Assembly: GCA_023374045.1 (NCBI GenBank)
Contig: CM041780.1
Span: 35,073,765 to 35,137,764 of the forward strand
DNA: 64,000 nucleotides
Direction: 5' to 3'
Origin: Limonium bicolor
Lineage: Eukaryota; Streptophyta; Magnoliopsida; Caryophyllales; Plumbaginaceae
Part shown: positions 21,453-31,456 of the stretch, piece by piece
How the letters are laid out: each line of letters opens with the position of its first letter
Position numbering within the stretch: position 1 is the stretch's first letter
Position numbers and translations under genes: made by a program
Notes under the pieces: model-generated
Databases searched by the model: none
What the model was told of the DNA's origin: nothing
Seen by the model: only the letters and a program-made list of their open reading frames with translations

Positions 21453-22513
21453 CCCTTAACACTTAAAAAAAAAAAGAGATCTTGAATTCTAAGGATGATA
21501 ATTGGTAATAAGGTATGCCTTTGGTAGGGTAGTAATGATTAGGACCCTAAGATCTTAAGGGATTAAGTTAAGTTAAGTAAGAACCTTAATGTTTAAAGTT
21601 AAGTTTATAAGGTTAAATGGTAAGGACTTAAGAGGATATCCAATGGGAATCTTTAGGGACTAAGTGAGTTAAGTAAGCAAATAACTAATGGCCTAAAAAT
21701 GAATCAATGTTTTAGGTTTGTGAATTGGGACCCCGGAGAAGGTTAAACAAACGACAATCGACGGTGAACGGTACAATCTTTCTTGTGACCTGCTTGCTAA
21801 CGAGGTGTCCCGGCTTGTGTGCTATCTGTTTACTTGCTATGACTAAGACAAGATAAAGCATGCAACCGGTTATATTTATTCTCGTTGTGTATGTGTTTTT
21901 TTACACTAACCCACGAGACTTGAGATTGTTACTAACCAAGTTTAGTACTTACTAAATTAAGAACAAGAGTTAAGTTTTGGTGATTGTTGGTTAATACCCG
22001 TTAAGGTTTAACTAACACATGGTGTTTAAGATTTCTACTAACTGGAACTTGAGTGAGGAAACCCGGGACTGACTCCGGTCATGCATGCTAAGGAAAGGGG
22101 GACGGTATCTGAATCAGATCCGCCCTCCGCTTAAGGACTTGTCTTCGGACTTGTAGCCTAGGGCCGGTTGCCGGCTCAGCTACGCTGGACTCCCGTCCAG
22201 GGTAGGTGGCATTAAGATGGTGCGGTGGGATCACCTAAATCCCAGGTTTCAAATTAAGCTACAACCATTCCCTTCCAGGAACGGTTTGTATACTGAGAAT
22301 CAGTTAAGGTTAAGATTTGGGTAAGTTAAGGAACTGAGGTTAAGGAAATCAGGACTAAGGAGGGGGGGTTACTAACCCACTTGATAAGGGAACGCTTGCG
22401 TCGTTCATTGTTTGTGAACTATGTATGTTCATCTGTGGATTGTTGTTTATTGCACTTCATATCATGCTTGTGTACTTAATCAATTTCCATGCTATCGACA
22501 ATTAGTCGTCGTA

Positions 22514-22600
22514 GCCCCGTTAGCTTGGGGGCCATGAGAGGGAGTACCAGCATTCGTGCTGACCCCCTTTGGGGCTGTTTTTACACTTGCAGGTAAGAGG
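22514..22600 (+). promoter_or_regulatory. Three-hairpin LTR module, family E
   Basis: Stem GCCCC/GGGGC with loop GTTAGCTTG (22514-22532); stem CAGCA/TGCTG with a TTCG loop (22548-22561); stem CCCC/GGGG (22563-22574). Then a T-rich stretch and CAGGTAAGAGG (22590-22600). The order and spacing match the LARD, D and C LTRs. Lies about 340-420 bp before the LTR end. Confidence 0.6.
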
Positions 22601-22942
22601 CCCATGAGGACGCACCACGAGAGTAGGAGCGGTTAGACTTAGGATGGGTTGTTTATTTTGAGTACGGGTTGCGCTTGTGCACCCGTCTGTTTATATTTAA
22701 ATTGATGTAAGGTTGTGATTATGACTTAGTTACTTGTACTCGGTTGGTTGGTGGTGTTTTGTATGGTGATGGTTTGGGCGGTTGTTTTTTTTGGATAAGT
22801 GTTGTAATTGATAAGGCCGGTATATCCTAGCGATCAGACCGTGGCAAGGTCCAGGTGTTTGTTATTACCGCTACGACGAAATCGATTAAGTGTTCAGTTT
22901 TGCGATAACCACGATTGGCTTTGGATGGGGTGTTACAATTCT

Positions 22943-24126
22943 GGTGGAGCAGGATGAAGAGGGATGTAACAGATTTCGTCTCCCGATGCCTTACTTGTTA
23001 GAAGGTGAAGTTTGAGCATCGTCGACCAGGAGGCCAGATTCAGTCGCTACCAGTACCGTGCTGGAAGTTCGACGACATCAGCATGGACTTTGGGTCGGTC
23101 TCCGTCCAGCTAGAGGCGGACTGAATACTATTTGGGTGATAGTCGATAGGTTGACCAAGACAGCCAGGTTTATACCTATCAAGGACACATGGAAGGTGCC
23201 CAAGCTGGCTGAGGTGTTTACCACAGAGCACATCCGGTACCATGGGGTACCAAAGACGATTGTCTCCGTCACTTGACACACGTTTCCTCAGTAGATTTTG
23301 GCGTCAGGTGCAGGAGGCTTTTGGGACTCAGCTACGACTTAGCACAGCTTTTCACACCCGCAGACTGATGGGCGGACTGAGAAGACTATTCAGACATTGG
23401 AGGATATGTTGCGAGCAGTCGCTCTAGACTATCAGGGGAGTTGGGTAGAGCGTCTACACCTGGTAGATTTCTCCTACAATAACTCTTACCATGCGTCTAT
23501 CGGCATGGCACCATTCCAGGCTCTATATGGCAGGTCGTGCCGGACTCCCTTATCATGGAGTGACCCTGCTGAGGCAGTCTTGATTGGGCCCGAGTATATT
23601 CAGACACTGCAGGACGACGTCAGGGTTATTCAGCAGCACATGCGGGCAGCGCAGTCTAGACAGAAATCTTACGAGGATCAGCGTACGAGAGAGCTCGAGT
23701 TTCAGTTGGGAGACATGGTCTTCTTATGAGTCTCCGATGAGGGTCCGATGAGTTCAGATTTGGGATGAGGGGGGCTAAGCCCTAAGTATGTCGGCCCGTA
23801 CCGGATTACGGAGCGAGTGGGCCCAGTTGCTTATAGACTCGAGTTACCAGCGGAGTTGGGGAAGGTACACGATGTGTTTCATGTATCTCAGTTGAATAAG
23901 TATATGCCTGACCCTTCTCACGTACTACAGCCGGAGAGACTAGAGATTGAGCCTACACTGAGGTATGAGGATTCTCCTGTTCGGATCTTGGACACGAAGG
24001 TCCGAGAAAACGAGAGGCAGATCAGTCAAATTGGTGAAAGTCCTTTGGGAGCATCATGGGGTTGAGGAAGCTACTTGGGAGACTGAGGAATCCATGAGAG
24101 TGAAGTACCCACATCTATTTACATGA
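22943..24126 (+). pseudogene. Integrase and chromodomain of element A, broken
   Basis: Continuation of pol after the solo LTR. Integrase: zinc-finger part CLTC near 22990, catalytic core around IVDRLTKTARFIPI (about 23140) and HIRYHGVPKTIVS (about 23230), then ERLHLVDFSYNNSYH, APFQALYGRSCRTPLSW and a GPVAYRLELP SH3-like part with HDVFHVSQLNKY. A chromodomain-like tail follows (VLWEHHGVEEATWE, ending YPHLFT at the TGA 24124-24126); such tails steer integration toward particular chromatin in chromoviruses. Breaks: a stop near 23274, frameshifts near 23040, 23355, 23727 and 24025. Integrase is not functional. Confidence 0.85.
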
Positions 24127-24538
24127 TATTCTGCTATCCTGCTGTGGTTCACGTTAATGGCAGTACGAGGGTGTACCTTAGCTCTTTTAAGGGGGATATA
24201 CTGGCATACTCCTCCTTTGTTATCTCATCCGGATTATGCCTTGTTGCATTGTTAGTAGAGGGAGAACGGTATTAGTAGAGTGAGAGGTGTATGTTTGTAC
24301 GTAGTTTTACGTTATGGCACGGTAGTATGTCATGTTTATGTTTTGTTTTAGTTTATATCTTGATTCAGTTTGATTTGATTTCGGTACTCTCGAGTGGAAT
24401 GTTGAAATGGAAATAAAGGATTGGATTGGTATGGAATTTCATTGGAATTATTATTGTCTCAGCACACCCGAAGCGGTGTGAGTGCCTATTAGTTGATTTT
24501 TAAACTTCGGGGCGAAGTTTCTTTTAAGGGGGATATAC
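24127..24538 (+). other. 3' untranslated part and polypurine tract of element A
   Basis: No coding sequence. It ends with cttttaagggggatatac next to the LTR; the polypurine tract is AAGGGGGA (about 24526-24533), the plus-strand primer. The same sequence stands at 48295-48312 in element B. A second ttttaagggggatatactgg occurs at 24186, an imperfect internal copy of the PPT/LTR junction. Confidence 0.75.
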
Positions 24539-26734
24539 TGAAATACCCCTAAATTAATTTAGGGGATTTCTTTAATTAATATTAAATTATTATTATGAAT
24601 ATTAAATTATTATATGGAATTGTGAAATTTATTTAGGGGTTTTCTCCTATTTAACCCTAACTATTATATATTATTATATAGTATTATGAATTTAATAATA
24701 AGATTTATAAGTTAATAAATCTTGGGAAAATTTCTAAACACTCCAACTATATTATAAAGATTTTAGGAAGTGTTGGAACATTGTTTTGAAACTTAAAAGT
24801 CAATATAAAATTCTAGAAACCTTAAAGCATATTAAGCCTTGCTAGGGTTGACTTTTTGAGAATGGTCAAACCAGGCCATGAAACCTATACCAATAAATAG
24901 GTTATGGAAAACCATGAAGATCGATAAAAAGAACGTCAAAAACGGATCATCCTAGCCAAAGTTATGATCAAATGAAGTTTAGAGTCAAAATTATGAAAAA
25001 AGTGACGTGGCAGGGGTTGCTGACTCATCGCGTGTCTCGGGATTCGCGCCCAGTATACTTGGTCGTTTTATCTGCTAGATTTGCGGAACAGAAAATCAGG
25101 TTTTGCACTATCTAGTGACCTTCATAACTTTCTCATCTTAAGGAATTTTTGAGTGCCGTCTTCTTTGTTGTCTTCTCCTACATTCCCTCTAAACAACCAT
25201 AACTCACACAAACCCTAACTCGTTCTGAATCAACCGGAAAATTGAATCAAAGTAGCCACCCTGCAAAAACCGTAACTGCAGTTTCAGTTTTTCCCTTCGA
25301 ATCAGGTAACTTCGACTAGCCATAACTTCTTCGTTTCTCATCCAAATTTCATGTTCTTTAGCTCGTTTGAAGAGCTCTAATCCCTCTAAAACTTTCATGT
25401 TTATGACCTAAGCCAATTCCCAACCGTTCGGAAGAACAAGGTGTCTAAAGTTTCGGTGTCGCCAGCACATAAAATCATACCGAAACTGTAAGGTATAAAC
25501 TCGTGACTTGCGACCTTAATTTCTTTCTGTGTGTTACGAGTTAGGATTAGTTCTTGTTATTAATATGTAGAGGTAAGTTTGCTCTTTCGATTAAGCCCTT
25601 ATGCATAGCCTAACTCGATCTGTACTGCAAGTTATAGATCCTCAAAGTCGGCTTGGTGAACTGCTCGAAAACTCGAATTTTTCCAGAACTTCAGATTCGA
25701 ATTCCCCCGTTTTTGCAACTCCAATGAGTTTCCGATCAAATTGCTCCAATATTTCTGTTCGTAGTCATGTTACCGGCCTTACCCATGTTCCAATTTAATC
25801 AATTACGTGTTAGATTAGGAGAATTTGACAGATTAGTTTTCGAATCGAACTATAAACCCTAACTTCAAACTGATATCGAATCCCATTGAATCTTGCATAT
25901 TTGTTGGAGAAATTAGCATCATTAGAACCGAAATTCGATTTCGAAACCATAGAAACAAGAATCACTCGATTTCGTTTTGTAAATTAGGAGATAATCGAGA
26001 TTTAGTACTTGGGTTGGGTTTAGCTTTCGCTGATGAACTCAGTGTTCAGGGGCCGCCCGATCTCGTTTTAAAAGATTGGACGGCCGAGATTAGATCGGGT
26101 AATTAAATAATGTTATAAGTTTCTATAAATTTTAGTAAATAGCCCTAACTTGTTGAGTTAATTTAATTACTGTCCCGAATGTGTTTTGACTTGAAATTTT
26201 AACCATAGATTCCTTATTTAATTTAGTTTATTTTGATGTAAATTACTATGGTTTTGGAGTTTTTAAACATAAGTTATGATTTTTGCAAGTTACGGGTTTT
26301 CTGGAATTATTTGGCTAAATTAAAAAGATATTTTTACGAAATAAAAATTTTATAATATGTCTAAAATGTTATAGTTACTGTATATTAAATTTGGGAATTT
26401 TTGGGCAATGGTAAATGGTTTTAAAAATTGTGTTTATGAGTTTTTCATAAGAATAACTTATAATATAAGGTTTTTAATGTAACCAAAATTTAAGTATGGT
26501 TTGTTAATAAACTTTTTAAGATGGGTAAATATGGAACGCTAATTTAACATTTTATAACAGTAAGTTTATAAATGTTTAGGTATTAGTTTTTAATAGAAGT
26601 GAAATTATTTACATATATGTATATATACGTATTTAAGTAGAAACTTATGTAAATCAAGGAATTTAATTATTTTACGTTTTATTTACTATATTATATGGGA
26701 GTTAATATTTTTAATTAAAACTAAGGGAGATATG

Positions 26735-26791
26735 AATATATATATATATATATATATAGATATATATATATATATATATATATCTATATAT
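26735..26791. repeat. (TA)n microsatellite
   Basis: Two TA runs around single G and C interruptions. The homologous site in the right LTR (50515-50540) is much shorter, showing length change after the LTRs separated. Confidence 0.9.
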
Positions 26792-28037
26792 ATTACATAT
26801 ATATAAAAGGAGTAAGTAGTAACTTAGGGTAAAACAGGAAGCTAATAAATTAACACTTATAATAACTAAATATTATAAGAGCTAGTATCCTATGATATAG
26901 TTAAAGGAAATACTTTATGAAACATACATGGATGCAGTTTAAGGTTGTAGTAATAAGATAGTTTAAATATAATAAGTTACATAGGGGGGATGTCTTAGTT
27001 AGATGCTAATACAGGTATACTTATATATATAAAATAAGTATGGGAAAACATTTTATTTATTAAACCATATATCGGTTGTGGTATACCTAAAAGTTATTAA
27101 ACATAATTAAATACAATTAAATTCTCTAAAAATGTTATGGATAAATCTAATACATAAAAAATATATATAAGTATGTATATAAATAAATACATTAAAATAG
27201 ATGTGGGAAATAATATTCCTTGTGGTAGTTATAATAAGTAGATTATATATATGTTAAACCTTAGGTTTTAATCGGTGTGAAATTAAATAGTCACTATTGA
27301 CTTACGGGTTTAATTACAAAATATAATTGTAACACGGTCTTGGGCTAACCTACTAAGCCCAAGTCTATGAACTCCAAAAGCCCACTTAAACAATTCAAAG
27401 AGAGTTTGGGCCACTCTCAGGAATAAATTCTAAATCGTTCTAAACTAAACGAAATGGGCCTAGTAAAGGATTTAGTTAACAAGTCAAGCCCGAATCTTTG
27501 TGAGAGAATAATGGTAAACCTGGAACTACTAGTCAGTAAGGAAAGAAGGTTGTTTAGTTTATAAGTCCCTTAACTAATCGGCACTTGAACACCTTAATTA
27601 TAGGTTACTATTGGGGAATCACTTGTTCGAGTTATTTATTGTTCTTCACTTACCAGGTACGATTTCTCGTACTCCGATATTTTTGCTGATTGACTTGTGG
27701 AATGTTTTGGAAAATGCTAACTGACTTTAAGAGGAATTTCTAAAAAGGAAATGGTTGTGAGACTAACTCAGCTTGTGTGACTAACTGAGCCTTGAATGTG
27801 AAACTTACATGGGTATTGGTTCCTTCTTTTTGGTTGTTCCATTAGACATTGACTGCTTAGGGTTTACGCTTCTGCACTCTGTAGGATTGAGTGTTTTGGT
27901 ATTGCTCTGGGTAGTTAGTGATCTGGTGGGAATTTAGAAAAGGTCAATCTTGGAAATTCTTCTTTCGACTCTGGATATCGTTTCATCCATGAGCTGGTTC
28001 TTGAGGTTTCGACGTGCGCGCGTCTTCAATGGTAATA

Positions 28038-28172
28038 GTGAGGGGCTGTATATCCCCTGTCCCAAAAGGAACGTGATAGACAGTGAGGGGCTGTATATCC
28101 CCTGTCCCAAAAGGGACGTGGAAGACAGTGAGGGGCTGTATATCCCCTGTCCTAAAAGGACGTACTTGGCGG
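28038..28172 (+). repeat. Three 45 bp tandem repeats in the central LTR
   Basis: Units start at 28038, 28083 and 28128. Each holds two small hairpins: GGGG/CCCC around ctgtatat, and GTCCC/GGGAC around aaaa. The last unit has changed to GTCC/GGAC, still paired. Copy number differs among the three related LTRs (part of two at 13205, three here, four at 51793). Because 45 is divisible by three, the minus strand reads as a false 15-residue peptide repeat. Confidence 0.9.
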
Positions 28173-28807
28173 TGGGGGTCATCTCTCCCAGTTGAATTAT
28201 TCCGTTCTTGAGTTATTGGTTCTTGGATCTATCTTTTCATTCCTAGTCCTTTGTGACTATCTGAGTCTTTCTACTCCTAACGAGAATTGGGTTAACTAAG
28301 GCAATGGATGTTCACTAACACATGATGTGGTTGTGTTTCACTAACTATACTTTCTGTTATTAACCTTCATTCTTATCTTGTTATTTTGATTGGGTGATTT
28401 GTGGAATGCCTTGTTCCTCCGAGTGGTTTAAGTGATTATTTTTCTGCTGTTAATTGTTTAAAAGTTGTATTATAAGTTTGTTTTTGGAGGATCGTACCAG
28501 TTCCATTCCAGGGAACTGACCCCCCCTCTTGGGGTGGGCTGCTTGGTTTTATCTTGCAAGTACGAGTTATTTTACAGGTGACCACGAAGAGAACGAGTGA
28601 CTGGGATGGGATTAGGTTTTGAGAGTTTATGTGTTTTTATTGCTGTTTTACTTTTGTTAAGTTTTCTCGTGGTTCAGGCCGTGACAGTTGTAATCATTAA
28701 GTTGTGTTTTAGTGAGGTTTGGTACCGGGTGTTTGGAACCCGATGATCTGTACGCCTTTAGTATTTTATTTCCACTATAAATATGTTAAATAGGGGCATT
28801 AAAAAAT

Positions 28808-28819
28808 TGGTATCAGAGC
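28808..28819 (+). other. Primer-binding site of element B
   Basis: TGGTATCAGAGC, complementary to the initiator tRNA-Met 3' end, directly after the decayed end of the central LTR. Confidence 0.92.
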
Positions 28820-29065
28820 GTAGTTACACTCTGAACCCGAGAAAACAAGCTGAGTGAAATACTTAGATTATAGGTGCACTTAAAACTGGGGAACTGGGGT
28901 AGAATTGGGAAGTGAGAATTCCAGAAAGGCGTGTGACCCTACCCCATACTTACTTCATGTACATACGAACCGTCTTTAGGACGTTATAAATATTTCATAT
29001 ATTGCTACATAGATAGTTAGACTTTACAATACGCCGTCTGAGTAACAACCTGTCATACCAGCTAG

Positions 29066-30144
29066 ATGTCTCGAAGAGGAGGAAGAGGAGGAGTTGGTCC
29101 CTCAGGAGGCTATGGACCCGACGCTGTCACCCCGGAGGTCATAGCGCAGATTGTGACAGTGGCATTGGCCCAGCAGCAGGCTCAGATCCCACAGCCACCA
29201 CCGCCACCACCGAATGGTCCCCGGAAGTTCAACTAGCTGAAGGTGGTTAACGACCTTCGTCCTCCCATCTATGAAGGCCAACCAGAACCGAAGACTTTAG
29301 AGAAATACATACACGAGATGCAGAAGGCCTTCACCTCTCTGCATGTTCCAGTGAATCGCCAAGGTGGACATAGCGGCCTACTTTCTTCAGGGACCCGTGT
29401 ATCGATGGTGGCAGACTGCTAGAGCCGAGCTGACGGCCCAGGCGAACTTTGACTTTCCAGGCATTTCTAGTGGCCCTGAGAGCAAATTCTATCCGTCCTA
29501 TCTACAGAAGAGGATGAGGAGTGAGTTTCGAGCAGCTGAAGCAAGGGAGTCTCTCTATTGCTGAGTATTACAATAAGTTCGTGGAGCTACTTGCTATTAT
29601 TGGAGAGGGAGCTTACGCCCCAAGATATTTGGTGGACAAATTCCATACCGGCTTGAACTTCAAGATCATGACTATGATCGGTTCCACCAGAGGGATGACC
29701 CTACAGGTATGGAATATGATTTAAAAATTTCTGGTACGCGAAGGTTTCTCCAATTACTAACCTTGAAACTGAACACAGGGAACCAACTTGCGAGAAAGTT
29801 CTTCTGCAAGTGGTGCCAGAAGGACCACCCGGGCAAGGATTGTAAGGGCAACCTGGTGGACTGCACCACTACGGTAGGAAGGGGCACAAATCGTTCGAAT
29901 GCTTCCTGAACCCGGATTCCAGGAACTACAAGCCACGCACCGGGAACCCTGCTAGAGCCCCAGTTGCTACTACTACTGGAGGAGGTCGAGGGGCAGCACA
30001 GGAGTGCTGGACCATCTACCAGTCTCCCTGCCTAGAGTCATCCACAGAGGCCGGGACAGAACTACCCCCAGAGGCCGGGCAAGGCACCAGTCCTTAACAT
30101 GGTGGACCGCGTCGAGGCAGCAAGTGATGACCCGAGTTCACCTG
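29066..30144 (+). pseudogene. Gag of element B, missing exon 2
   Basis: ATG at 29066, MSRRGGRGG, then DAVTPEVIAQIV and a poly-proline stretch. A TAG at about 29236 replaces the tryptophan present in A. The gag domain follows (YFLQGP, WWQTARAEL, EYYNKFVELLAIIGEG), with frameshifts near 29361, 29455 and 29525. After donor CAG|GTATGG (29706/29707) the sequence jumps within intron DNA to the end of A's intron 2. The ~210 bp charged-linker exon is therefore deleted. The next exon (from about 29780) has the first zinc knuckle CKWCQKDHPGKDC, while the second is shifted out of frame. The last exon ends at the phase-1 donor 30144/30145 (CCTG|GTGAGG), identical to A. Confidence 0.82.
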
Positions 30145-30322
30145 GTGAGGACTATTTTCCTCATGAAGAGGCTTAGACCCTTATTTCTTATATTCAGTTG
30201 TCTAGTTTTTCGTTGTCAATGTAAAAGGGATGAACTATAAACCCTTCATTTTGTTTCGTTTCGAACCTTTCATTTCCAGTTGTGAACCTTGACTTATTTA
30301 TTTAATGGCAATTGTTCTTCAG

Positions 30323-31040
30323 CTTTCGATATTTGCTTTCCTATTTTGCCCTATACCACACCCAACATCCCTTTTGAAGCCAAACCACACCCACCAGAGA
30401 AGTGTGAGTCTTGAGACCCGAGATGATCTTACTACGAGAGTACCTGACCCCAGCAGTCCAGTATGCATTGATCCTCAAGATCAGGGAGTTAGGTGTGAAG
30501 GAAGGAAATTTTTACACCCCTACCTTCAAAAATGGTTCAACCATGAAGGTGAAGATCATGTGCCTAGGTAAGAAGTGGAACCACACCACCAAGAGCTATG
30601 AAGAAGTAGAGGTGCCACCAACCAATCCCGGAGGAACTGCAGACCATCATTAGAGCTGCAGTTAAGGCAGCACAAGAATTGGAGGATGAGCCCGTCCCAG
30701 ACCTAACCTCAGACGTCTACATCATCAATTTTATGGAAAAGAAGGTAAGCTAGGGTTGCATCAAGATAAGGATGAATCCCTAGAATCCATCACCAAAAGA
30801 GTTCCAGTAGTGTCCATATCACTTGGAGACGATGCGGAGTTCCTCTTTGGTGATCAAAGGAGGATGGACCTTGCTACCAAGATCCTCCTGAAGTCGGGTG
30901 ATGTACTGATCTTTGGTGGGGCAGCTAGACTCATCTACCATGGGGTGAAGAGAATCAAGCCCAACACAGCCCCCACACCCATTATTAACCAGACTCATTT
31001 GAAACCGGGCCGTCTGAACCTAACCTTTAGACAGACCTAG
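30323..31040 (+). pseudogene. AlkB-type 2OG/Fe(II) dioxygenase exon in element B
   Basis: Follows acceptor TTCTTCAG (ends 30322), with the first residues FDICFPI as in A. Core: LREYLTP, FYTPTFKNG, LHQDKDE with H-x-D at 30759-30767, SLGDDAEFLFG, SGDVLIFGG, IYHGVKRI and RLNLTFRQ; stop TAG 31038-31040. Iron and 2OG ligands are all present. It shares with A the one-base loss just before the ATG at about 30423. Its own damage is a frameshift near 30625 and a one-base loss near 30731. From 30756 to the stop the frame is clean, and it keeps intact a part that A has frameshifted (QRRMDLATKILL). Presumed role as in A: demethylation of element RNA or DNA; this is inference. Confidence 0.83.
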
Positions 31041-31093
31041 CCTTGTACTTACAGTTTCAGCATTGTAAATTTTAAGTTGCTCATGAAGCTTTC

Positions 31094-31099
31094 AATAAG
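31094..31099 (+). terminator. Poly(A)-like signal after the AlkB stop, element B
   Basis: AATAAG 54 nt past the stop, the same as in A. See the entry at 16466. Confidence 0.4.
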
Positions 31100-31134
31100 A
31101 ATGGAAATTCTAAGAATTTTTTGCTTCATTGTAG

Positions 31135-31456
31135 GGGTTGGAAACTCAGGGATCAGGTTGAATGTGTTGAACCAGGCTCAAGCAAAGAGCAATGGAATGG
31201 TCATCACAGGTATAAAAACATAAAACCCTGAGTATTACCTTGGAACGTTTACCAGAATCTTAAAAGTTCTATCTTATATCTATAATTTCAGGCACGTTCC
31301 TAGTTATGGAGTGGAGGCCACAGTCCTGTTTGATTCCGTGCCTCCCACTCCTTCATATCACAAGCGTTTCATGCTAAGATCAATGCTCCCACAGAGGATA
31401 TACGTGACTGCTCAGTCTTAGTGCTTACTGCCTTCTAGAGAGCGGATCAAATGCAG
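31135..31456 (+). pseudogene. Protease part of element B, frameshifted
   Basis: The small exon 31135-31209 follows acceptor ATTGTAG. The intron 31210-31291 (82 bp, GTATAA...TTTCAG) matches the one in A but is 9 bases longer. The protease exon loses bases at about 31305 and inside the catalytic DSG triplet (about 31337), so the active site is out of frame. It runs into the LARD target duplication at 31457-31461. Confidence 0.8.

Larger units (their letters stand above)
18773..22937 (+). mobile_element. Solo LTR of family E (4165 bp) inserted in integrase of element A
   Basis: Begins TGAAATACCCCAAACTTAG and ends GGATGGGGTGTTACA. It is flanked on both sides by attct (18768-18772 and 22938-22942), a clean 5 bp target duplication; element B shows the uninterrupted site (attattctggtggagcg). 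No primer site or internal domain is present, so it is a solo LTR left by LTR-LTR recombination. The same family supplies 6138-7250 on the minus strand. It contains a CT-rich leader-like stretch (19400-19500), a hairpin repeat array (21123-21452) and the hairpin module (22514-22600). No protein coding. Confidence 0.93.
13205..28802 (+). mobile_element. Ty3/gypsy element A (chromovirus-like, carries an AlkB domain)
   Basis: Order: LTR remnant (13205-13914), primer site, gag with introns, AlkB exon, protease-RT-RNase H-integrase-chromodomain, polypurine tract, LTR (24539-28802). Integrase downstream of RNase H places it in Ty3/gypsy. The C-terminal chromodomain-like tail and FIDD reverse transcriptase suggest a Tekay/Del-type chromovirus. 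The internal region without the inserted solo LTR is about 6.45 kb. The right LTR is shared with element B. Coding parts carry many stops and frameshifts, so it is not autonomous. Confidence 0.85.
24539..28802 (+). mobile_element. Central LTR shared by elements A and B (4.26 kb)
   Basis: Begins TGAAATACCCCTAAATT after the polypurine tract of A and ends GGGGCATTAAA, a decayed GGGGCGTTACA, five bases before the primer site of B. It serves as the 3' LTR of A and the 5' LTR of B. Aligned by eye it is near-identical over its whole length to 48313-52599. It includes an AT-rich tract (26100-27300), a (TA)n microsatellite, a 45 bp repeat array and the hairpin module at 28498-28565. No protein reading frame. 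Confidence 0.88.
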
